Assembly: GCA_903921205.1 (NCBI GenBank)
Contig: CAIXPF010000060.1
Span: forward strand, 1-34,380
Source of the DNA: an uncultured Acidimicrobiia bacterium
GTDB lineage: Bacteria > Actinomycetota > Acidimicrobiia > Acidimicrobiales > CAIXPF01
Length of the DNA: 34,380 nt
Direction: 5' to 3'
In this document: positions 15,941 to 23,832 of the stretch, in pieces
Position numbering within the stretch: the first letter of the stretch is position 1
Layout of the letters: every line of letters starts with the position of its first letter
Notes under the pieces: model-generated
The model's database searches: none
What the model saw: only the letters and a program-made list of their open reading frames with translations
Told to the model about the DNA's origin: nothing
Program-made: the position numbers and the translations under genes

Positions 15941-16567
15941 CTATCGGAAGGTGCGGGCACGACAGCGTCCGGCCTGCAGCGCGGACACCAGATCATCGAT
16001 GCTACGGATGGGATCGTCGAACTCGGTGGCGGCGTAGCCGATCCGGCTGACGATGTGGGAGTCGCTACCGCCGAACCCGCGGTAGCCGAAACGGTCGGCC
16101 TCGGCCTCGGACATCTCGTCCTCGCCGGGGCGGCTTCCGCCGTTGTAGATCTCCACCAGGTCGACCCCGTCGATGGGGCCCTTGCGCTCGAAGTGGGCGA
16201 ACAGCCCGACATTGGGCCGGCCCGGGTGGCAGGGGGCGGCCACCGCACCGCAGCGCCGGGCCGCGGCCAGGACGTCGCCGATGTGGTTGTCGACCCGGGC
16301 GAAGTCGAAGGCGTGGGTGAGCTCCTCGTTGACCCCGAAGACCAGCACATGGCCGTAGTCCGTCTCGACCTCACTGGCCTTGAGGATCAGCAGACCGTAC
16401 TGGTCCTCGAGATCGCGGTAGTCGGAGGTGTCGTCGTACTGACGGTGCTCGGTCAGCACGAAACCGTCGAGCGGGAGCTCCTTCTTGCGGATCCACTGGC
16501 AGTAGTTGTCGACCTTGGCCCGGCCGTCGTCGGAACGAACGGAGTGGGTGTGCAGATCCAGGATCAT
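15941..16567 (-). CDS. PHP-domain metal-dependent phosphoesterase-like protein
   Basis: The 208-residue protein is a stand-alone PHP (polymerase and histidinol phosphatase) domain, a metal-binding barrel found in phosphoesterases. The ligand set looks complete. It comprises DLHTHS at 4-9, LTEHRQYDD near 38-46, KASEVETDYGHVLVFG near 63-78, AAPCHPGRP near 110-118 and GFGGSDSHI near 169-177. ATG 16567 begins 27 nt after the DUF35 gene stop and its own stop lies 11 nt before the MaoC_N-like gene. It therefore sits in the middle of an acyl-CoA operon, where a phosphoesterase has no obvious step. It might hydrolyse a nucleotide or CoA-derived phosphate, or act as a metal hydrolase on a ring. Substrate unknown. 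Confidence 0.85.
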   Translation of the reverse strand: MILDLHTHSVRSDDGRAKVDNYCQWIRKKELPLDGFVLTEHRQYDDTSDYRDLEDQYGLLILKASEVETDYGHVLVFGVNEELTHAFDFARVDNHIGDVLAAARRCGAVAAPCHPGRPNVGLFAHFERKGPIDGVDLVEIYNGGSRPGEDEMSEAEADRFGYRGFGGSDSHIVSRIGYAATEFDDPIRSIDDLVSALQAGRCRARTFR

Positions 16568-16594
16568 CGTCGGTCAGTCAGCCCCGTTGTTCGA

Positions 16595-17017
16595 TCAGTC
16601 GGCAGGACGGAAGCGCACCACGGCGAACTGCTCGCCATCGGTACGTTCCTGCGGCTGGAAGTCGGCCACGACGGCCATGCCGATCCGCACGGCCTCGGGG
16701 TCGCAACCCACGATGTGGGTCAGGATACGCGGGCCTTCCTCGGTCTGGACGTAGGCCATGACGTAGGGGCACGCCGCAGCGAAGGGCGGGGCCTGGTTCT
16801 GGTGGGTGACGGTGAAGGTGTACACCGTGCCCCGGCCCGAGGCCACGATGTGCTCGAGGTCGCCCGACAGGCAGGTGGCACAGACGCCGCGCGGCTTGTG
16901 CTGCACCGTCGAGCAGGCCCGGCAGCGCTGCAGCACCAGCTCACCACGAGCGGCGCCCTCCCAGTACCCCCGGGTCTCCCAGGAGGCGTGGACCTTCGGA
17001 TGGGTGAGATCGGCCAT
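16595..17017 (-). CDS. DUF35 zinc-ribbon/OB-fold acyl-CoA-associated protein
   Basis: The 140-residue protein has the DUF35 layout. An N-terminal helix (SWETRGYWEGAARGEL) precedes a zinc ribbon with Cys 32, 35, 46 and 49 (RCRACSTVQHKPRGVCATC). An OB fold follows (SGRGTVYTFTVTHQNQ ... PYVMAYVQTEEGPRILTHIVG). DUF35 proteins partner with SCP2-thiolase-like enzymes; in steroid degradation a DUF35 domain and Ltp2 form an aldolase complex. Here the ATG overlaps the stop of the SCP2-like gene by one base (TGATG), which strongly suggests the two products bind each other. An Ltp2-type retro-aldolase partner role is inference. Confidence 0.9.
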   Translation of the reverse strand: MADLTHPKVHASWETRGYWEGAARGELVLQRCRACSTVQHKPRGVCATCLSGDLEHIVASGRGTVYTFTVTHQNQAPPFAAACPYVMAYVQTEEGPRILTHIVGCDPEAVRIGMAVVADFQPQERTDGEQFAVVRFRPAD

Positions 17018-18177
17018 CACTCGACTCCCAGGATCAGCGTGGCGCCGGAGTGCGCCACCCCCAATGTGCCACCGGTGCCGTGGGCCACCGCCAGCTTGGC
17101 GTTGGCGACCTGACGGTCGCCGCACTCGCCGCGCAGCTGCTTGGTGGCCTCGATCGCCAGGAAGATGCCCCGCATGCCCGGGTGGTTGGAGGACAGGCCG
17201 CCGCCGTCGAGGTTGACCGGCAGCTCGCCGCCGAGGCCGATACGGCCGCCGGAGACGAAGTCGCCGCCCTCGCCGACCTTGCAGAACCCCAGGTTCTCCA
17301 GCGTGGAGAGCACGGTGATGGTGAACGAGTCGTAGACCATCGCCAGGTCGATGTCGGAGCGCTGCACCCCGGCCATGCCGAAGGCCCGCTCGCCGGCCTG
17401 GCGGGCACCCATGGTGAGCAGGTCGGGCGAGCCGATCTCCTGGTGGCACACCGATTCGCCGCACCCGAGGATCTGTACCGGCTTGCGGCGCAGATCCTTG
17501 GCCCGCTCGGTGGAGGTGACGACGATGGCGCCGCCGCCGTCGCTGATGATGCAGCAGTCGAGCAGGTGCAGCGGGGCGCTGATCAGCCGGGACGACAGCA
17601 CGTCGTCGACCGTGATCGGCGTGCGCATCTTCGCCGCCGGGTTCATCGAGGCGTGGCGCCGCATGGTGACGGCGATCTCGGCGAGCTGCTCGGGCTTGGT
17701 TCCGTAGCGCTGCATGTGCAGCTGGGCGACCATGGCGTAGCTGCCGACGGTGGTCATGCCGTAGGGCGACTGGAACGAGTCCCACGGGTTGCGGCTGCCG
17801 TGGCCCATGCCGGTGCCGATGGCGACGGAGTGGCTGGCCGCGGTCGAGCCGTACAGCACGATCGCCACCTGGCACAGCCCGGCGTGGATGGCCGCCGCAG
17901 CGTGGGTCACGTGGGCCAGGAACGACGAGCCACCGATGTTGGTGCCGTCGATGTAGTTCGGCTTGAGGTTCAGGTACTCGGCGAGTTCGACGATGCCCAT
18001 GGCCCCCATGGTCATCGAGGCGCCGAACAGGCCGTCGACGTCGTCGATGGTCAGCCCGGCGTCGTCGAGGGCGCCCTTGGCCGACTCGGCCATGATCTGG
18101 AACTCGGTCTTGTCGGGCGCCCAGCGGGTCGGGTGCTCGTAGACGCCGGCGATGGAGCAGGCTCCGGACAGGCTCAT
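17017..18177 (-). CDS. SCP2-thiolase/Ltp2-like protein (non-thiolytic, possible retro-aldolase)
   Basis: The 386-residue protein has the thiolase fold of the SCP-x/Ltp group. Marks are TNIGGSSFLAHVTHAAAAI (about 79-97), AMVYDSFTITVLSTLENLGF (about 279-298), LDGGGLSSNHPGMRG (about 323-337, His332) and AHGTGGTLGVAHSG (about 365-378). The Cys nucleophile of true thiolases is missing at the GGSS segment, and the second Cys of the C-terminal C-x-G motif is also absent, so acyl transfer to CoA is unlikely. Ltp2-type relatives are retro-aldolases that use Tyr and a DUF35 partner. Tyr282 is in the conserved YDSFTITVL motif and the DUF35 gene follows directly. The start overlaps the upstream hydrolase-like gene by 4 bases (ATGA). 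The aldolase role is inference. Confidence 0.85.
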   Translation of the reverse strand: MSLSGACSIAGVYEHPTRWAPDKTEFQIMAESAKGALDDAGLTIDDVDGLFGASMTMGAMGIVELAEYLNLKPNYIDGTNIGGSSFLAHVTHAAAAIHAGLCQVAIVLYGSTAASHSVAIGTGMGHGSRNPWDSFQSPYGMTTVGSYAMVAQLHMQRYGTKPEQLAEIAVTMRRHASMNPAAKMRTPITVDDVLSSRLISAPLHLLDCCIISDGGGAIVVTSTERAKDLRRKPVQILGCGESVCHQEIGSPDLLTMGARQAGERAFGMAGVQRSDIDLAMVYDSFTITVLSTLENLGFCKVGEGGDFVSGGRIGLGGELPVNLDGGGLSSNHPGMRGIFLAIEATKQLRGECGDRQVANAKLAVAHGTGGTLGVAHSGATLILGVE

Positions 18178-18992
18178 CGGGTCACCTCGGTGGACGTGGC
18201 GGCGGCATCGACGATCTCGGCGAGCGCCGCAGGGGCTTCGATCACACCGTGCCGGCCGGCGCCGGCGAGCGTCGCCACCGTGGCGTTCGGCAGCTCGGCG
18301 GCGAGGGCCTCGGCGGTGGCGCGGGCGGCGGCGTCCTCGTGCTCGCCGACCACGACGGTGACCGGGCAGGTGACGGCGCCGAGACGGCCTCGGCCGTCCC
18401 ACGCCTGCTGGGCGAGACGGTCGCCCAGGGTGGCCCGGGGGTCGGTACGGACCCATTCGGCGAAGGCCTTCTGGAAGACCTCCTTGGCGGTGTCGGGCGC
18501 ATAGCCGGTGTTGTCGAAGTTCCGACGGGCCTTGCCGCTGGTGATGCGGCGTAGCTCGTCGACGACGGCGTCGAGCCCGTCGAAGTGGGCGGCAGCACCC
18601 CCGACCAGCACCAGGGCCTTGGGCCAGGCCGGATCGGCGATGGCGGCGGCGAGGGCGACGGCGGCACCGAGGCCCTCACCGACCAGCACCGGCCGACCGA
18701 GGCCGAACCCGGAGGCGAGGCCGCGCAGCTGGGCGACCATGGCGTCCACCGAGCCGGCGCTGTCGAGACTGCCCGAACGGCCGTGACCGGGTCGGTCGAA
18801 GGCCAACGGGCTGTGCGACGAGGCGAGGGCGTCGAGCAACGCGCCGAAGCTGTTGCCGTTGTCGCCGGCCTCGTGCAGGCAGATGACCACCTCGCCCTGC
18901 GTCGTCGCGGGTGGATGGCCCGGAAGGGTGGTGGGTCCACGATGATGGACCAGGGTCGCCACACCGTCGACCGAGAGATACTTCTGGGGCAC
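18174..18992 (-). CDS. Alpha/beta-hydrolase fold protein lacking the Ser nucleophile
   Basis: The 272-residue protein has the alpha/beta-hydrolase fold: VVICLHEAGDNGNSFG (oxyanion region), PLAFDRPGHGRSG, and a C-terminal AGAGRHGVIEAP with the expected catalytic His. The nucleophile elbow, normally G-x-S-x-G, reads G105-E-G107-L-G109 within PVLVGEGLGAA, so Gly replaces the catalytic Ser. Ordinary ester or thioester hydrolysis is therefore unlikely. It may be a lyase, a cofactor-independent enzyme or an acyl-binding partner. GTG 18992 is chosen because a good promoter ends 6 nt upstream; a TTG 12 codons earlier lies inside the -35. It is the first gene of a six-gene operon, overlapping the SCP2-like gene by 4 bases. 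Confidence 0.83.
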   Translation of the reverse strand: MPQKYLSVDGVATLVHHRGPTTLPGHPPATTQGEVVICLHEAGDNGNSFGALLDALASSHSPLAFDRPGHGRSGSLDSAGSVDAMVAQLRGLASGFGLGRPVLVGEGLGAAVALAAAIADPAWPKALVLVGGAAAHFDGLDAVVDELRRITSGKARRNFDNTGYAPDTAKEVFQKAFAEWVRTDPRATLGDRLAQQAWDGRGRLGAVTCPVTVVVGEHEDAAARATAEALAAELPNATVATLAGAGRHGVIEAPAALAEIVDAAATSTEVTR

Positions 18993-18998
18993 CCGCGG

Positions 18999-19028
18999 AC
19001 GGTAACGGTGACTTGACGCCCACGTCAA
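18999..19028 (-). promoter_or_regulatory. Promoter of the six-gene acyl-CoA operon
   Basis: On the minus strand a TTGACG -35 (19023-19028), an 18-nt spacer and a TACCGT -10 (18999-19004) lead to GTG 18992 only 6 nt later. This is the best promoter match in the window and implies a leaderless mRNA. Confidence 0.68.
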
Positions 19029-19125
19029 AGAGGCCGATGGGGGCTATCTCTCCAGGCTATGGCGCGGCCGTAGCTATCGCTGGAGGAGGGAGGTGGGGTG
19101 GGGTTGGTGTCCGACTCCCTCGGAG

Positions 19126-19143
19126 CGATTCGACGTCGATTCG
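19126..19143. repeat. CGAWTCG heptamer pair, locus C
   Basis: CGATTCG at 19126 and again at 19137 form a direct pair with ACGT between, at 11-bp spacing. A related ATTCGGATTCGCCG follows to about 19161. The pair lies in the 262-nt gap between the acyl-CoA dehydrogenase stop and the operon promoter. Confidence 0.7.
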
Positions 19144-19184
19144 CCGCAATTCGGATTCGCCGAAACCGTCGACTTCGCCGGTCG

Positions 19185-19213
19185 GGCCGGGTCGGGCCCG
19201 GCGGGGCCCGGCC
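19185..19213 (-). terminator. GC-rich hairpin after the acyl-CoA dehydrogenase gene
   Basis: Arms GGCCGGG (19185-19191) and CCCGGCC (19207-19213) enclose a 15-nt GC-rich loop, about 40 nt past the acyl-CoA dehydrogenase stop. Several registers of pairing are possible. Confidence 0.45.
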
Positions 19214-19254
19214 GGCAGGGTCGAGCCGAACCGGTCCCACCGACTCGTCGGTGG

Positions 19255-20436
19255 TCAGTGTTCGCCCTTGCGGGCCTTGCTCCAGGGGATGTCGCGGTCG
19301 ACGCGGGGTTCGCTGGGCAGGCCGAGGACCCGCTCGCCCAGGATGTTGCGCTGGATCTCGTCGGTGCCACCGCGGATCGACATCGACGGTCCGGTCAGGA
19401 ACTCGACGTGGCCCTCATGGTCGGCCAGCATGCCCTCGGCCCCCCGGCTGTCCTTGTCGAGGTAGGCCCGGCCCTGGAACGAGAAGGTCTTGTGCACCTT
19501 CGCCCCCGATCCGGCAGGCCCCGGGTTGCGTGACGCACTGGCCCGGTCCGCGGTCCAGCCGGCTGCGGCGTCGCGGGCGTGGATCGTCATGGCCCGCTGG
19601 CGGGCCACCGGGCTGCGCAGGGCGTCGCGGCCGGCGAGATCACGCAGCCAACCGGGCGTGCGCACGCCCTTGATGCCGCCGTCGCCACCGCCCCGGTTGG
19701 TGCCGGCCGCGGCCCGCTCGTGGGCCAGCACGGTCATTGCCACCTTCCAGCCTGCACCGACGTCGCCGATCCGCCAGGCGTCGGGCACCCGGGCGCCGCT
19801 GAGGAACACCTCGGAGAAGTGGCCGTCGCCGTTCATCTGCACCAACGGCCGGACCTCGACCCCGGGCGCCTCCATGTCCACGGCGAACATGGTGAGCCCG
19901 GCGTGCTTGGGCACCTCGGGGTCGGTCCGGGCCAGGCACAGGCCCCAACGGGCCCACACCGCGCGGCTGGTCCACACCTTCTGGCCCTCGAGCGTCCATT
20001 CGTCACCGTCACGGGTGGCCCGCAGCGCCAGGTTGGCCAGGTCGGAGCCGGCCTCCGGCTCGGAGAACATCTGGCACCAGATCTCGGCCCCGGACGCAAT
20101 GGTCGGCAGCCAGCGCTGCTGCTGCTCGTCGGTGCCGTGGGCCAGCAAGGCCGGGCCGCACATGCCGAGGCCGATCATGTAGGCGTAGAGGTCGGGCACG
20201 GAGAAATCGCGCAGCACGCGGTTGATCAGCGCCACCTCCTCGGGGTCGGCATCACGCCCGCCGAACGCCTTGGGCCACGACGGCAGGGCCCATCCGCCTT
20301 CGACGGTGGACGCCAGATACGCACGGGCCGGCTCGAGGTCGTCGCTGCCGGCGCCCATCGTGGTCATGCGTTCGTCGGCCCGGCGGGGCGTCAGGATCTG
20401 GGCGAGTGCGTTGCGGATCTCATCCTCGGTGATCAC
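19255..20436 (-). CDS. Acyl-CoA dehydrogenase
   Basis: The 393-residue flavoprotein is an acyl-CoA dehydrogenase, which makes a 2,3-enoyl-CoA using FAD and passes electrons to ETF. Marks are the Trp-containing N-domain (WALPSWPKAFGGRDADPEE), the substrate/FAD loop WCQMFSEPEAGSDLANL, WTLEGQKVWTSRAVWARWG, FSEVFLSGARVPDAWRIG, and the C-terminal IRGGTDEIQRNILGERVLGLP. GTG 20436 is chosen because TACCGT lies 7 nt upstream; a longer frame exists but would overlap the divergent gene's start. Two features fit the acyl-CoA dehydrogenases of side-chain degradation: the TDEIQRN ending and the nearby thiolase-like/DUF35/MaoC operon. Confidence 0.92.
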   Translation of the reverse strand: MITEDEIRNALAQILTPRRADERMTTMGAGSDDLEPARAYLASTVEGGWALPSWPKAFGGRDADPEEVALINRVLRDFSVPDLYAYMIGLGMCGPALLAHGTDEQQQRWLPTIASGAEIWCQMFSEPEAGSDLANLALRATRDGDEWTLEGQKVWTSRAVWARWGLCLARTDPEVPKHAGLTMFAVDMEAPGVEVRPLVQMNGDGHFSEVFLSGARVPDAWRIGDVGAGWKVAMTVLAHERAAAGTNRGGGDGGIKGVRTPGWLRDLAGRDALRSPVARQRAMTIHARDAAAGWTADRASASRNPGPAGSGAKVHKTFSFQGRAYLDKDSRGAEGMLADHEGHVEFLTGPSMSIRGGTDEIQRNILGERVLGLPSEPRVDRDIPWSKARKGEH

Positions 20437-20443
20437 CGCGGCG

Positions 20444-20479
20444 ACGGTAGCCGCGCCGCTCGCCACGCGCCGATAGCGT
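20444..20479. promoter_or_regulatory. Back-to-back leaderless promoters
   Basis: TACCGT on the minus strand (20444-20449) serves GTG 20436, and TAGCGT on the plus strand (20474-20479) serves ATG 20486. They leave 7 and 6 nt respectively before the start codons. The two starts are only 49 nt apart, so the promoters must overlap and may compete. Confidence 0.55.
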
Positions 20480-20485
20480 GCGGCG

Positions 20486-21172
20486 ATGGAGCTGATCGTG
20501 GCCCCCACGCCCGCCGCTGCGGCTCGGGCCCTCGCCGGACGTCTCACCGTGCTGGCCCGTCAGGCCATGGGTCGGCGGGGGGTGTTCAACCTGGTGCTCG
20601 GTGCCGGACCGGGGTCGTCGCCGCTGTTCGAGGCGCTGGTGAACACCGAGATCTTCTGGGGCCGGGTGAACGTGTTCCAGCTCGACGAGGGCGTCCCCGG
20701 CGACGGCGCCCGCGCCCGCTCGGCAACGGTGCTGCTCGAGGAGTTGTCCGACCAGGTCGGCCTGCCACCCGGCCGGCTGCACGTGGTCGATCCCGTGGCC
20801 CCCGACCGGGACGCCGCGGCCCGGCGCTTCGCTGCGTCGCTGCCGGACCACGTCGACGTGGCGGTGCTCGGACTTGCCGCCGACGGCCGCCTCGCCGGCT
20901 GGCCCGTCGCGGCCGGGTCGGCCGACGACGGACTCGATGAGCTCGGCGGCGCGGCGGTGGCGATGGTCGGCCCTGCCGAGGACCGCCGGCTGACGCTGAC
21001 GCCGGTGGTGGTCAACCGCGCCGAACACCGCTTCGTGCTGGCGGTCGGCGCCGATTGCCGTGCCGCCCTCACGGCGCTCGCGGCCGGCGAGCCGGCGTCG
21101 TGGGCCGCCCGCCGGCTCGGCCCGGCCGTCGCCTACGCCGACCGCGCCGCCGCTGACGAGCAGGCCGAGTAA
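20486..21172 (+). CDS. 6-phosphogluconolactonase/glucosamine-6-phosphate isomerase-like protein with altered active site
   Basis: The 228-residue protein has the NagB/6-phosphogluconolactonase fold. LVLGAGPGSSPLFEAL stands for the sugar-phosphate loop, FWGRVNVFQLDEGVPGD for the W-x-x-V-x-F-x-x-D-E-R segment, and VAVLGLAADGRLAGWP for the G-x-G-x-D-G-H-x-A-S/F loop. In the last, the His that is catalytic in lactonases is Arg135, and DER reads DEG at 68-69-70 or so. These losses make normal lactonase or isomerase activity doubtful. ATG 20486 is supported by a -10 box 6 nt upstream. The gene stands alone on this strand, divergent from an acyl-CoA dehydrogenase, with no pentose phosphate genes around. 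It may be a sugar-phosphate-binding or sensing paralogue. Confidence 0.72.
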   Translation: MELIVAPTPAAAARALAGRLTVLARQAMGRRGVFNLVLGAGPGSSPLFEALVNTEIFWGRVNVFQLDEGVPGDGARARSATVLLEELSDQVGLPPGRLHVVDPVAPDRDAAARRFAASLPDHVDVAVLGLAADGRLAGWPVAAGSADDGLDELGGAAVAMVGPAEDRRLTLTPVVVNRAEHRFVLAVGADCRAALTALAAGEPASWAARRLGPAVAYADRAAADEQAE

Positions 21173-21177
21173 CCGGA

Positions 21178-21251
21178 GCTGTCCTACCCGCGCACCGCCC
21201 TGCGGGCGATCGCTGTCCTACCCACGCACCGCCCTGCGGGCGATCGCTGTC

Positions 21252-21279
<28 letters not shown>
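21178..21279. repeat. 34-bp tandem repeat, three copies, with hairpin in each
   Basis: Three units of exactly 34 bp (21178-21211, 21212-21245, 21246-21279) differ at only one or two positions. The last unit contains the final codons and stop of the acyl-CoA dehydrogenase gene at 21252, so the 3' end of that gene has been copied twice downstream. Each unit holds CGCCCTGCGGGCG, a 5-bp stem with a 3-nt loop, giving three serial hairpins between convergent genes. They may act as a terminator. Confidence 0.9.
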
Positions 21280-22430
<1,151 letters not shown>

Positions 22431-22442
22431 GCCAGCAGCGTG

Positions 22443-23699
22443 TCAGACCTTCGCCGTACTGGCCAACCGGGACCGCGACGGCAGCCCACCCAGCACCAGT
22501 GCCATGGCCAGGGCACACGCCGACAGCAGCATCGCCGGCAGGCTGTAGCCCCCGGAGGCACCGGCAGCGCTGCCCACCAGCAGCGGTCCGACCACGCCAC
22601 CGACCTCGCCGGCGGTGAAGTACAGGCCCCCGGCCACCGCCATGTTGGCTGCGCCCACGCCCGGGTCGTCCATCAGCAGCATCATGCCCAGCGGCAGCGC
22701 TGCGGCGCGGGTGATGCCCACCGCCACCAGCGCCACGAACACCGTGGCACCGTCGAGGTGGGGGACCAGCGCCACCCCGACGGCACCGAGCAGGTAGACG
22801 CCGAGGTAGATCGGCTTGCGGCGGGCCGGGGTCGCCAGCCGGGGTACGACCAGGGCCGAGGCGATCCCGACCAGGGTGGTGAGGGCCGCCAGGTCGGCCG
22901 CCTGCCCGGCGGTGCGGCCACCGGCGCGCAGCATCTCCACCAGCCAGTTGCCGATGCCGTGGTTGTACAGGAACGAGCCGAGCGCCAGGACCAGAACCAG
23001 CTGCACCGACTTCATGGCCAGCAGCTGCCGGCTCGTCGCCGTCGGCACCGCGTCCTGCAGCTCGTGCCGGGCGGCGTGGTCGTCCTCGGCGGTCGCGGCG
23101 GGCCCGGCGGCGGTCGTGGTCGGTACCGAGACGGGCGCCGTGGCCGAAACCAGCCACCACACCACGCCGGTCGACAGCGTGAACCCGGCATAGAGCAGCA
23201 TGGCGCCCCGCCACGAGCCGGTGAGCGGGATGGCGATGCTGTGCATGGCGAACAGGGCGATCATCGCCCCGACCGCCGGCGCGGTGCTGAACAACCCGAC
23301 GACCTTGCCCCGATCGGCCGGGGGGAACCAGGTGGCGATCAGCTTGGGGCCGCCGATGGAGATCAGCGGCCCGCCGAGCCCGAAGATGGCCACCGCCAGG
23401 TACAGCGTCCAGAACCCCTGGGCCCCGGCGCGGGCCGCCCCCGAGGCCGCCACCAGCACCGCGGTGGCCGTGACGGCCCGGCGCGCGCCGATACGGTCGA
23501 TGACGCGACCGCCGGGGATGGCGGAGAACAGGTACACCAGCTGCCAGGCGCCGAGGACCAGGCCCATCGCGGTGGTGGACAGGCCGAGGTCGGTACGGAT
23601 CTCGCCGACCACCGGGGCCATCGCCCCCGAGGTCAGCCCGAAGCCGGCATAGACCAGCCAGGCCGCGGCGAACAGGGTCCAGCGTCGGCGGTCGGTCAT
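22443..23699 (-). CDS. MFS transporter
   Basis: The 418-residue membrane protein is a twelve-helix major facilitator. It starts at ATG 23699 (MTDRRRWTLFAAAWLVYAGF). GGRVIDRIGARRAV is the loop 2-3 motif, FPPADRGKVVGLFSTAPAVG is in the central part of the first bundle, and a polar loop (about 205-235, rich in Ala, Thr and Asp) splits the two six-helix bundles. It resembles importers of small organic anions (CynX/nitrate-sialate-like branches), but the substrate cannot be assigned. The acyl-CoA dehydrogenase gene follows after 12 nt. Upstream, a 133-nt gap with CGAWTCG repeats separates it from the amidohydrolase gene. Confidence 0.88.
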   Translation of the reverse strand: MTDRRRWTLFAAAWLVYAGFGLTSGAMAPVVGEIRTDLGLSTTAMGLVLGAWQLVYLFSAIPGGRVIDRIGARRAVTATAVLVAASGAARAGAQGFWTLYLAVAIFGLGGPLISIGGPKLIATWFPPADRGKVVGLFSTAPAVGAMIALFAMHSIAIPLTGSWRGAMLLYAGFTLSTGVVWWLVSATAPVSVPTTTAAGPAATAEDDHAARHELQDAVPTATSRQLLAMKSVQLVLVLALGSFLYNHGIGNWLVEMLRAGGRTAGQAADLAALTTLVGIASALVVPRLATPARRKPIYLGVYLLGAVGVALVPHLDGATVFVALVAVGITRAAALPLGMMLLMDDPGVGAANMAVAGGLYFTAGEVGGVVGPLLVGSAAGASGGYSLPAMLLSACALAMALVLGGLPSRSRLASTAKV

Positions 23700-23723
23700 G
23701 CGGTCCGATGCCGCCCGTCGGCC

Positions 23724-23789
23724 CGATTCGCCGCCGATTCGCTGCGGCGACCCGGCGACAGGCCGTTGCACCGAATCGCCACCGATTCG
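23724..23789. repeat. CGAWTCG heptamer cluster, locus D (two pairs)
   Basis: CGATTCG at 23724 and 23735 make a direct pair with CCGC between. CGAATCG at 23772 and CGATTCG at 23783 make an inverted pair with CCAC between. Both pairs have 11-bp start-to-start spacing and are followed by GCTGCG, as at locus B. They lie in the gap between two same-strand genes, upstream of the MFS start, so a pure terminator role fits less well here. Confidence 0.78.
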
Positions 23790-23832
23790 CTGCGATCGGT
23801 CGGCATCGGCGGCTTCGACCTCGGCCGGGGGA

